A stretch of DNA of 64,000 nucleotides from positions 1-64,000 of the forward strand of contig NZ_AWEZ01000064.1 in NCBI RefSeq assembly GCF_000468755.1. Direction: 5' to 3'. A program made the position numbers and the translations under genes. Shown here in pieces: positions 1 to 6,278 of the stretch (the stretch's first letter is position 1; every line of letters starts with the position of its first letter). Source of the stretch: Olsenella profusa F0195 (GTDB lineage: Bacteria > Actinomycetota > Coriobacteriia > Coriobacteriales > Atopobiaceae). The notes under the pieces are model-generated. The model saw nothing but the letters and a program-made list of their open reading frames with translations. It was not told the DNA's origin and made no database searches.

Positions 1-440
1 AAGCGGATCGCTTCGAAATCGTCCTAGCGCTCTTGGAGCGTGTCAAAGCCGAGGGCGGGGATATGCTCGCGAGTGACGTGGCCGAGTTCATCGGCTACGT
101 TCCGAGGCAAGCGGCATACTACCCATCGGCTGGCCAATATCTTGGTCTGTTTGACCGGAGCGAGCGCGGACATGTGAAGCTGACGCCGCTAGCAGAGGCG
201 ATACTTGACTTCAGATATCGTGACCGTCAGCTTGCCTATGTTGCCCTCATGTTCAAACATGAGATATTCCACCGTTTGTTCGGCATCGCATTCAGGAGTG
301 GCACGATGCCTGAGAAAAGTGACGTCATCGAAGTAATGCTAGAGCTGAATGTGTGCAACAACGGTGCCACCGTGGTCAGGCGCGCCACGACCGTCATCAG
401 CTGGCTGAATTGGATTATGGCTCTGCCGGAGGACGATTGA
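1..440 (+). CDS. C-terminal fragment of a DUF7226-like protein (restriction-associated?), cut by window edge
   Basis: The reading frame is open to the first base (frame starting at base 3), so the start lies outside the window. The visible ~145 residues look like a winged-helix-type module: a segment with AAYYPSAGQYLGL, then KLTPLAEAIL, then RQLAYVALMFKHEIFHRLF, ending in a conserved-looking RRATTVISWLNWI. From memory this pattern occurs at the C-terminus of some type II restriction endonuclease-like and related uncharacterised proteins (DUF7226). That family assignment is recall, not a search. No catalytic domain is visible. Its position beside an integrase remnant fits an accessory island. 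The gene ends 54 bases before a strong hairpin. Confidence 0.5.
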   Translation, partial: ADRFEIVLALLERVKAEGGDMLASDVAEFIGYVPRQAAYYPSAGQYLGLFDRSERGHVKLTPLAEAILDFRYRDRQLAYVALMFKHEIFHRLFGIAFRSGTMPEKSDVIEVMLELNVCNNGATVVRRATTVISWLNWIMALPEDD

Positions 441-493
441 CGATGCACAACGCTGTTTCTGCGATAGGGCATGCTACAACCCTTGCTTGTGCC

Positions 494-567
494 AGCGCGG
501 TCGCCAAAGGCGACCGCGCTTCGCTTGACTTTCGCCCCCAGCGGGGGCAATACAGAGGAGGAACGTC
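494..567 (+). promoter_or_regulatory. Tandem hairpins followed by a strong ribosome site
   Basis: A perfect 12-bp inverted repeat (494-505 with 509-520, loop AAA) is followed by a 6-bp hairpin (534-539 with 543-548, loop AGC). An AGAGGAGGAA ribosome site at about 554-563 then precedes an ATG at 569. The first hairpin could terminate the upstream gene, but it lacks a clear T tract. Two stable stems placed directly before a good ribosome site suggest a structured leader. The regulatory role is inferred. Confidence 0.5.
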
Positions 568-568
568 C

Positions 569-805
569 ATGAGGGTGCCCTTTCTCTGTGTGGAGGAGAA
601 CATTTCCTATGGTACACGGGCGTTACGAGGATCCGCCTACGACGCCATCCATTTTCTCCATGGCAGGGACGGTGGCGTTTGGCATCCAACGAGCGTAATG
701 ACAAAGGGTGGTGGACGTGTCACGATGACCGAGGATGGATGTGGCAGTCACGATGTCAATGCCGGGGTGAGGGTCCGCGTGGCGAAGATGTCACGCAGAT
801 CGTGA
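569..805 (+). CDS. Hypothetical protein, possibly a gene remnant
   Basis: A 78-codon frame starts at an ATG six bases after AGAGGAGGAA, the best ribosome site in this stretch, and directly after the two hairpins. The N-terminus begins MRVPFLCVEENISYG. I recognise no domain. The last ~20 codons (from about 748) lie antisense to the conserved end of an integrase remnant, so the true coding part, if any, is probably only the first 50-60 codons joined to unrelated DNA. It may be the 5' stub of a mobile-element gene cut by a deletion. Low confidence that a functional protein is made. Confidence 0.25.
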   Translation: MRVPFLCVEENISYGTRALRGSAYDAIHFLHGRDGGVWHPTSVMTKGGGRVTMTEDGCGSHDVNAGVRVRVAKMSRRS

Positions 806-1002
806 AAGCGCAGCTTAGCACCAGACACGCTGATGACTCCAGCCGTCTTCATGCAAGGCGTCCACGTCTTACCCAGGTAGGACGGAGACGGAAACTTGGT
901 GGGCGTAACCAAGTCGGCGAAGAGGTAGGCTCCGCTCAAGTCGTCCATGTGGTCAACAAAGAGACTATGCCACCCTGTGGTGACACGGGACTCACCATCC
1001 AT
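748..1002 (-). pseudogene. Tyrosine recombinase/phage integrase remnant (C-terminal part)
   Basis: An 84-codon minus-strand frame contains SYLGKTWTPCMKTAGV followed by KLRFHDLRDIFATRTL. The second string matches the H-x-x-R box of tyrosine integrases (usually HDLRHTFAT), here with D-I in place of H-T. The N-terminal arm-binding and core domains, the first catalytic Arg and the C-terminal catalytic Tyr are all missing. The frame stops about 7 residues after the box. Upstream on the minus strand lies the encapsulin promoter, so the missing half is gone rather than out of frame. This is a dead footprint of an integrated element. Confidence 0.65.
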
Positions 1003-1018
1003 CGACGTGCCTATTATA

Positions 1019-1048
1019 TTGAGAATGTATATCAGTTGCAGCTATAAT
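1019..1048 (+). promoter_or_regulatory. Sigma-70-type promoter of the encapsulin operon
   Basis: TTGAGA at 1019-1024 and a perfect TATAAT at 1043-1048 are separated by 18 bases. They sit 40 bases before the ATG of the ferritin-like gene, within locally AT-rich DNA. A ribosome site (AAGGGAG, about 1072) lies between the promoter and the start. No clear iron-repressor operator was recognised. Confidence 0.65.
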
Positions 1049-1087
1049 GGGATAGCTCGCACACCACGTCGAAGGGAGCGGTACACG

Positions 1088-1468
1088 ATGTTTGGAAATC
1101 CTTTTTCCGCAAACGTTGAACGCAAGATGAACAAGGGGGAGCTCATACAGGCAATCAGGGCCGACCTCTCGGGCGAGCTCGAGGCCATCTATGGCTACGA
1201 CGCCCACGTGCAGGCGACGGATGACCCTGTGGCGAAGGCCGTCCTTGCCGACATCAGGGATGAGGAGAAGGCCCACATGGGCGAGCTGCTCACGCTCCTG
1301 AAGTACCTCGACCCCCAAGAGGGCGTCCAGTACGACGCGGGCGCCCAGGAGGTTCAGGAGATGCTCGACGACCTGGGCATCAAGCCCGTCGAGCTTCCCC
1401 AGGTCCTGGAGGGTAACGACACGAACGGCTCCGATGGCGCCAGCACCATCGGCAGCCTCAAGGATTAG
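1088..1468 (+). CDS. Encapsulated ferritin-like protein (EncFtn), encapsulin cargo
   Basis: This is a 126-residue four-helix-dimer ferritin-like protein that oxidises Fe(II) when packed inside an encapsulin shell. The EncFtn metal ligands are visible: Glu32 (in GELEAIYGYDAH), Glu60 and His63 (in IRDEEKAHMGE). Tyr35 and Tyr37 lie in the expected neighbourhood. The C-terminus carries a flexible linker and ends STIGSLKD, which matches the short cargo-loading peptide that binds the inside of family 1 encapsulin shells. The ATG at 1088 is chosen because the conserved family start and a ribosome site fit it; an upstream in-frame codon at 947 would run through the promoter. It is the first gene of a two-gene operon, 12 bases before the shell gene. 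Confidence 0.92.
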   Translation: MFGNPFSANVERKMNKGELIQAIRADLSGELEAIYGYDAHVQATDDPVAKAVLADIRDEEKAHMGELLTLLKYLDPQEGVQYDAGAQEVQEMLDDLGIKPVELPQVLEGNDTNGSDGASTIGSLKD

Positions 1469-1480
1469 GGGGACAGCGTC

Positions 1481-2263
1481 ATGGATTACCTCATGAGGGA
1501 TGACAGCAAGCTCACGGATGTGCAGTGGGATGAGGTCGACGCGAAGGTCATCGCGGCGGCCAAGGCCGTGCTGACGGGCAGGAAGTTCCTCGACATCTAC
1601 GGGCCACTGGGCTCTGGCATACAGATGCTCGAGGCGCCCACCGCGCAGGACGGCGGCAGACGCGCCGTGGAGCTTCCGATGCTCTCTGCCGACTTCACGC
1701 TGTCCTGGCGTGCGATCCAGGCGGCCGAGCGGATGGGCATTCCCCTGTCCTACTCCGAGGTCTCCGTCGCCGCAACCGATTGCGCCCTTCAGGAGGACCG
1801 TATGATCTTCTTGGGCAACGAGGAGTATGGCACCGCTGGCCTGCTCGGCCTGCCCGAGGCGCAGAAGGCCGAGGCGCGGGACTGGTCCGAGGGCGAGAAC
1901 GCGTTCACCGACGTGGCGGGTGGCCTCCAGGCGCTGCTCGAGAGCCAGGTCTACGGCGAGAAGGCCCTGGTCGTGAGCCCTGACGTCTATGTCCAGCTGC
2001 AGAGGATCCAGCCCGGCACGGGCACCTTGGAGGGCAAGCGCATCGCGGCGCTCATCGAGGGCAAGATCTTCCAGACTCCCGTGCTGCCTACCAAGACGGC
2101 TCTTCTGCTGGCCTGTGGCGAGCAGAACATGGACCTCGCCATCGGCCAGGACATGATCACGGGCTATCTCGGTTCCTCCGAGCTCGACCACGACTTCCGC
2201 GTGTTCGAGACGGCGCTCCTGCGCGTCAAGAACCAGAGGGCCGTCGTCGTCTTCCAGGGGTAG
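1481..2263 (+). CDS. Family 1 encapsulin nanocompartment shell protein
   Basis: This 260-residue protein matches the usual length of the linocin M18/Cfp29 family, HK97-fold shells that self-assemble around cargo. Recognisable features are the N-terminal MDYLMRDDSKLT start, the segment GRKFLDIYGPLGSG (about residues 34-47), AIQAAERMGIPL and the central YGEKALVVSPDVY strand. The C-terminus ends in VKNQRAVVVFQ, the usual closing strand. It follows the EncFtn gene by 12 bases and must be co-transcribed. Together they should form an iron-storing or oxidative-stress nanocompartment in the cytosol. The family assignment is very secure; the physiological role is inferred from the cargo. Confidence 0.95.
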   Translation: MDYLMRDDSKLTDVQWDEVDAKVIAAAKAVLTGRKFLDIYGPLGSGIQMLEAPTAQDGGRRAVELPMLSADFTLSWRAIQAAERMGIPLSYSEVSVAATDCALQEDRMIFLGNEEYGTAGLLGLPEAQKAEARDWSEGENAFTDVAGGLQALLESQVYGEKALVVSPDVYVQLQRIQPGTGTLEGKRIAALIEGKIFQTPVLPTKTALLLACGEQNMDLAIGQDMITGYLGSSELDHDFRVFETALLRVKNQRAVVVFQG

Positions 2264-2961
2264 TTGTTGTTTCCTCTATAGGGCGTTGTCCACGCGCGAA
2301 ATGGAAGGAAGGGCCTTTGCACATAGTGTGTGGCCTATCGTGATAGTAATGCTCTAGGAGCGCTGGGAAGGGCCTTCGTCCTCCCAGTGCTCTCACCCTC
2401 CGGACGAGGGTCATCCCTCCCCAGCAGGGTCAGCCATGCGTTAGGGTGCTGGGATATGAGGTCTCCACTTCCTGGTTCCAAGAACGCCTAGCTCACATTT
2501 ACCGCAGTGTTACAGTCTGCGAGACGCTGTGAGCAAGAGACTGGAATGCTTATTCGACATTATCTTTGTTGCGTCATGCCTCTGGCATTGCGGCATCCAC
2601 ACCCCCTGTGTGAGGATATGAATGGGCTGGGCGAACATATATGCTACATAAAGGATTCTTCCGACAATGGCGTAACACTACCACGCAGCGAGAAGCTCGT
2701 CGAGACGCTGCTGACCAAGAACGGCTTTGGGGCACCATGGAAAGAGGTACAACACTACCTCAAGGGCTCGATTGGGCATGGCATCCCACCGAAGACGGTA
2801 GCGTGCCGAGAGGGGCCAGGCATTTATCTGTAGTGCGGATTTCCCCACAGTATACAAGGAGCCTTGGACTGGGGGCGTATAAGAGGCCTAGTTAAGAGGC
2901 CTGGTGTGGGGAAGCGATACTACTTCCTAGGTGATCGCTTGATCTAAGGAGCATAGAGAAC
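2264..2961. other. Gene-poor stretch, nothing firmly recognised
   Basis: About 700 bases separate encapsulin from the GNAT gene. A hairpin with a 9-bp stem and one G-U pair (2360-2368 with 2382-2390) may end the encapsulin transcript, but it has no T tract. A 108-codon open frame (2507-2833, plus) has no recognisable family and a weak ribosome site; I do not call it a gene. The stretch may contain remnants of lost genes. Confidence 0.4.
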
Positions 2962-3423
2962 GTGGTTATCAAGGAGGTTACGAACGCAGTCGAAAGGCAA
3001 CGTGTTACACGCTTGATATTGGAGGACCTGCCTGATTGGTTTGGCATTCCTGAAGCCCGGGAAAGCTATATACACGAGAGTGCCAACCATGCATTCTATG
3101 CGGCATACGATGCGGATCGCCCCATAGGATTTATCTATTTGAGAGAAACGGGAAAAGATACGGTTGAATTGCATGTAATGGGGGTCTTAAAGGAGTACCA
3201 CAGACGGGGCATTGGGAAGAGGCTCTTTGAAGAGGCCAAGGAAATGGCAGTGGCACATGGGTACTCATTCCTCCAGGTGAAGACTGTGCAGATGAGAAGG
3301 TATGATGAGTATGACGCCACCAACCGATTCTACATTTCACTTGGATTTAAGGAGTTTGAGGTACTTCCTACGCTATGGGGCGAAGAAAATCCATGCCAGA
3401 TATATGTGATGTCCCTCAAATAG
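2962..3423 (+). CDS. GNAT-family N-acetyltransferase
   Basis: This 153-residue single-domain acetyltransferase transfers an acetyl group from acetyl-CoA to an unknown amine. The acetyl-CoA loop is visible as HRRGIGKRLFEEA (about residues 79-91), following the beta-4 strand TVELHVMGVL. The closing motif ATNRFYISLGFKEFE is typical of motif B. The start is GTG at 2962, ten bases after AAGGAG. The codon usage and lower GC differ somewhat from the housekeeping genes, which suggests acquisition. It stands alone between a gene-poor stretch and a perfect inverted repeat that probably ends transcription. The substrate cannot be read from the sequence. Confidence 0.85.
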   Translation: MVIKEVTNAVERQRVTRLILEDLPDWFGIPEARESYIHESANHAFYAAYDADRPIGFIYLRETGKDTVELHVMGVLKEYHRRGIGKRLFEEAKEMAVAHGYSFLQVKTVQMRRYDEYDATNRFYISLGFKEFEVLPTLWGEENPCQIYVMSLK

Positions 3424-3469
3424 ACGACGTCCGTGCAAGAGTGTGGATCATCTCGGCATGAAGCGCATG

Positions 3470-3522
3470 TTGCCTGGCCAATGCGCTGGTCGTTGGCATA
3501 CCCCATCGCATTGGCCAGGCAA
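3470..3522. repeat. Perfect 16-bp inverted repeat between convergent genes
   Basis: Bases 3470-3485 and 3507-3522 are exact reverse complements (arm TTGCCTGGCCAATGCG) around a 21-base spacer. The repeat lies between the ends of the GNAT gene and the elp3-like gene. It could work as a bidirectional terminator, but there is no T tract, and the long loop is also compatible with a protein-binding site or a leftover of an element end. Confidence 0.55.
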
Positions 3523-3557
3523 TCATTGCCAAGCAAGAAGCCCCCGGCTCGTGTTAG

Positions 3558-5387
3558 TCACAGCCCCACCCGCTGGTACAGCCCCGCATCCTCGAAGCCC
3601 AGGTGGCGGTAGTACTCGCGCGTTCCCACGGAGCTGATCACATTGAGGCGCACATAGCCCGCATCGCGCGCAATCTGGCGGGAACGAGCCACAAGCGCCC
3701 GGCCCAGCCCCTGGTGTTGCGAGCTGGAGTCGGACTTCCTCAGGTGCGCGGCCTTGCCGTATACATGCACCTCGCGGATCATGGCCTCTCCGGGCCGCAC
3801 GGGCAGCTCCTCGGCTCGCACGTCGAACGCTCCCGCCGCAAGCTCGTCCCAGTGGGGAAGCGAGAGGCGCAGGAAGGCCACAATGCGCCCCTCTGGCGTC
3901 ACCCACTGCAGGAAGTGCTCCGTGGAGACGGCCGTCTCGTAGTGCACGTCATCCATCGTCAGCGCACCCAGGTCAACCTCGGAGCGGGCAATCTCGCGAA
4001 AGCGTATGTCACGCACGCGGCCGGCAAGCCCCTCCGCACGGATGCGCCCCTCGACCATCTGGCGCAGGTTGGTCTTCTTGTTGCCCACGAGGATGTCCGT
4101 GGCGCTGATGTCGCGGATCATGCGCGATATGCGCACGTAGGAAGGGGTGGTCAGCATGTCCGCCACCAACACGTCCATGAGCTCGTCCTCGCTGTAGGGG
4201 CGCCAACGACCCTGCCGGTACTCCCGCACCAGCTGCGTGCCCGCCACAAGCGCGCAGGGATAGAGCTTTATCTCGTCCGGCAGAAAGCCGGGGTCGCTCA
4301 CGAAGGCCTCGAAGTCACGCTTGTCCCCATCGGGCGTCGAACCCAGGAGATTGGCCATAAGGTGCGTGTGCAGCTTGAACCCATAGAGCCTCACGAGCGA
4401 GAACGCCCGCTTGACCTGTGCGACCGTGGCCGCACGGTGGTTGGCGTCCAGCACCTCCTGGCGCGTGGACTGGATGCCCATCTGGATCTTGGTGCAGCCC
4501 AGTCGCCGCGCGCGCGTGAGCAGCTCTGGCGTGATGGCATCGGGGCGCGTCTCTATGACCAGCCCCACCACGCGATGCGCTGCCGTCTCGTTGCGGCGCT
4601 GCTCGCGTTCGAGCTCTTCCATCGTGGTGGTCTGGAATTTGGCGCCGGAGCCGTCAGGCCCAGCGTACAGACGGGCGAACCCCTGGTTGTAGCTCTCCTT
4701 GCCCGCATCGATGCGCGCCTGCTCCGCGGCCACGCGCCGGACGCACTCGTCCGGGCTGTTGGAGAACCCCAGCGCGCGATAGGCCCGAGCGCGCGCGTGC
4801 AGCTCCTCCATGGGGTACGGCCACTCGTTGAGCGCACGGAAGAGCTCCCTCACGAACCACAGCTGGTAGTCCCGAGGGTAGTCGCTCCAGGTGCCGCCCA
4901 GCACGATGAGCTCCACCTTGTCCACGGAGTGGCCCATCTGGTGGAGCGCCTGCAGGCGGGCGGACACCTGCAGGAAGGGGTCGAAGAAGTTCTGCTCGGC
5001 GCGCTGGCAGGCGGGCTCGCTCGCGAGATAGCTCTTGGGCATGCGCAGGTCCGCAGGACAGTAGATGCAGTCGCTCGAGCAGGGATGGGGCCTTGTGAGC
5101 ACCGTGATGGTGGCCACGCCCGAGGCGGTGCGCCGTGGCTTCAGGCGCAGCGTGGCGAGGAGTCGCTCCTCCAGTGCCGCGTCAACGCCCCAACGCTGCC
5201 ACGTGTCGTGCCCCTGCTCCTTCACGTGAAGGTAGTAGGGGAGGAGCTGCCGCTTGTGAACGTGGCGCACGTGGCCCGCGACGCCACGGTTGTGCTCCAT
5301 GAGGATGCCCTCGAGCTCACGGGAGGTGAGCGCGCGGTCCTTCTGCCGGCGCAGGTGTGCGATTATGTCCAGGAGCAGCTCTTCCAT
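3558..5387 (-). CDS. Elp3-family radical SAM/acetyltransferase, tRNA wobble uridine modification
   Basis: Elp3 proteins place a carboxymethyl-type group on C5 of U34 in tRNA, using S-adenosylmethionine and acetyl-CoA. This ~609-residue protein has the N-terminal tRNA-binding region, the radical SAM cluster motif CSSDCIYC followed by PKSYLASEP, and the strand KVELIVLGGTWS. A middle segment reads GLVIETRPDAIT and KIQMGIQST. The C-terminal acetyltransferase half has IREVHVYG, then QHQGLGRALVA, then REYYRHLGFE. All closely resemble bacterial Elp3 of the Dehalococcoides type. The ATG at 5387 is chosen because conserved sequence begins there; a GTG lies two codons upstream. It is divergent, 30 bases apart, from a Trm9-like gene, which strongly suggests one pathway. 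Confidence 0.92.
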   Translation of the reverse strand: MEELLLDIIAHLRRQKDRALTSRELEGILMEHNRGVAGHVRHVHKRQLLPYYLHVKEQGHDTWQRWGVDAALEERLLATLRLKPRRTASGVATITVLTRPHPCSSDCIYCPADLRMPKSYLASEPACQRAEQNFFDPFLQVSARLQALHQMGHSVDKVELIVLGGTWSDYPRDYQLWFVRELFRALNEWPYPMEELHARARAYRALGFSNSPDECVRRVAAEQARIDAGKESYNQGFARLYAGPDGSGAKFQTTTMEELEREQRRNETAAHRVVGLVIETRPDAITPELLTRARRLGCTKIQMGIQSTRQEVLDANHRAATVAQVKRAFSLVRLYGFKLHTHLMANLLGSTPDGDKRDFEAFVSDPGFLPDEIKLYPCALVAGTQLVREYRQGRWRPYSEDELMDVLVADMLTTPSYVRISRMIRDISATDILVGNKKTNLRQMVEGRIRAEGLAGRVRDIRFREIARSEVDLGALTMDDVHYETAVSTEHFLQWVTPEGRIVAFLRLSLPHWDELAAGAFDVRAEELPVRPGEAMIREVHVYGKAAHLRKSDSSSQHQGLGRALVARSRQIARDAGYVRLNVISSVGTREYYRHLGFEDAGLYQRVGL

Positions 5388-5417
5388 GGCCACCCAGTAT
5401 AGCGGGGAGGGAACGGC

Positions 5418-6254
5418 ATGCCCACATGCCCAGACATGAGCCTTGGGCTCGCACGACGCATGGTCACGCTCACCTCCGCCTTCTACCGCGAGCAGGCCGC
5501 ATCGTTTTCGGCCACGCGTCAGTCCGCCTGGCCGGGCTGGGAGCACCTGCTGGAACTGCTGCCACCCGACCCGCCGTCGCTGGGCGTGGTGGACGTGGCC
5601 TGCGGCAACCAACGGCTGGGACGCTTCCTGGAGGAGCGGCTGCCCCACACGCGGCTCTCCTACGTGGGCGTGGACAACTGCAGGGCCCTCGCTGGCGATG
5701 CCCCCCTCGTTGAGGCTGACGTGGCGCGCACGCTGCTCGAGCGTCCCCTGCACCTGGGCCTCCCCGAGGCAGATGCGGCCGTCTCCTTTGGCTTCATGCA
5801 CCACCTGCCCACCTCCGCCGCGCGTGAGCGGCTGCTCTCCTCGCTCGTGGCAGCGGTGCGGCCCGGCGGGCTCGCCGTCGTCTCGCTCTGGCGCTTCATG
5901 GACTCCGACCCGTTGGCCGCCAAGGCGCGCGCGACCACCGCGCGGGCGCTTGGCGCCCTGGGTCTCGCGCAGGGCGAGCTGGGTGCCAACGACTACCTCC
6001 TCGGCTGGCAGGGCAAGCCGGGCGCCTACCGCTTCTGCCATTACGTCGACGATGACGAGGTGCGGGCGCTCACGAGGGCCGTTCCCTCGGCGCAGCCCGT
6101 GGGCACCTTCCCTGCGGATGGCCATGGCGGCGACCTCAACACCTACCTCGTGCTCAGGCGTAAGGGCGCCACCTCTCCCAACGGCAAAAGCGTACCGCCT
6201 GCACAGATTATGGAATCGTTCTCACACCGAGGCCCTAAGATGGGGTCATCTTAG
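5418..6254 (+). CDS. Trm9-like SAM-dependent methyltransferase
   Basis: This is a class I methyltransferase of ~278 residues. The SAM site is VVDVACGNQRLGRFL (motif I), and SFGFMHHLPT plus VRPGGLAVVSLW form the later motifs. Around this core it carries signatures of eukaryotic Trm9/ALKBH8: an N-terminal SFSATRQSAWP (Trm9: HFSQTRYKPWP), MHHLPTSAARERLL (HHWSTRERR) and a late RFCHYVDDDEVRAL (YRYYHLYREGEL). Trm9 methylates the carboxymethyluridine made by the Elp3 pathway, and the neighbour here is elp3. I infer a tRNA U34 carboxymethyl esterase-type methyltransferase. A GGGGAGG ribosome site supports ATG 5418. The last ~25 codons after RRKG look unconserved. No Trm112 partner is visible. Confidence 0.72.
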   Translation: MPTCPDMSLGLARRMVTLTSAFYREQAASFSATRQSAWPGWEHLLELLPPDPPSLGVVDVACGNQRLGRFLEERLPHTRLSYVGVDNCRALAGDAPLVEADVARTLLERPLHLGLPEADAAVSFGFMHHLPTSAARERLLSSLVAAVRPGGLAVVSLWRFMDSDPLAAKARATTARALGALGLAQGELGANDYLLGWQGKPGAYRFCHYVDDDEVRALTRAVPSAQPVGTFPADGHGGDLNTYLVLRRKGATSPNGKSVPPAQIMESFSHRGPKMGSS

Positions 6255-6278
6255 ACATCGACAGAGGGGAAGCGTCCC

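Noticed and set aside
474-704. Minus-strand 76-codon frame rich in Arg and Trp
   Set aside because: It reads back through the two GC-rich hairpins and has no ribosome site; it is more likely a mirror of the structured leader.
992-2191. Minus-strand open frame of 399 codons
   Set aside because: It lies antisense to the EncFtn and encapsulin genes, which have clear families; the frame is a by-product of high GC and shows no domain.
2507-2833. 108-codon plus-strand frame in the gene-poor gap
   Set aside because: No family, weak start context and Cys/His-rich random-looking composition; kept only as a note.
3603-5402. Plus-strand open frame of 599 codons
   Set aside because: It is the antisense shadow of the elp3-like gene, with no ribosome site or recognisable domain.
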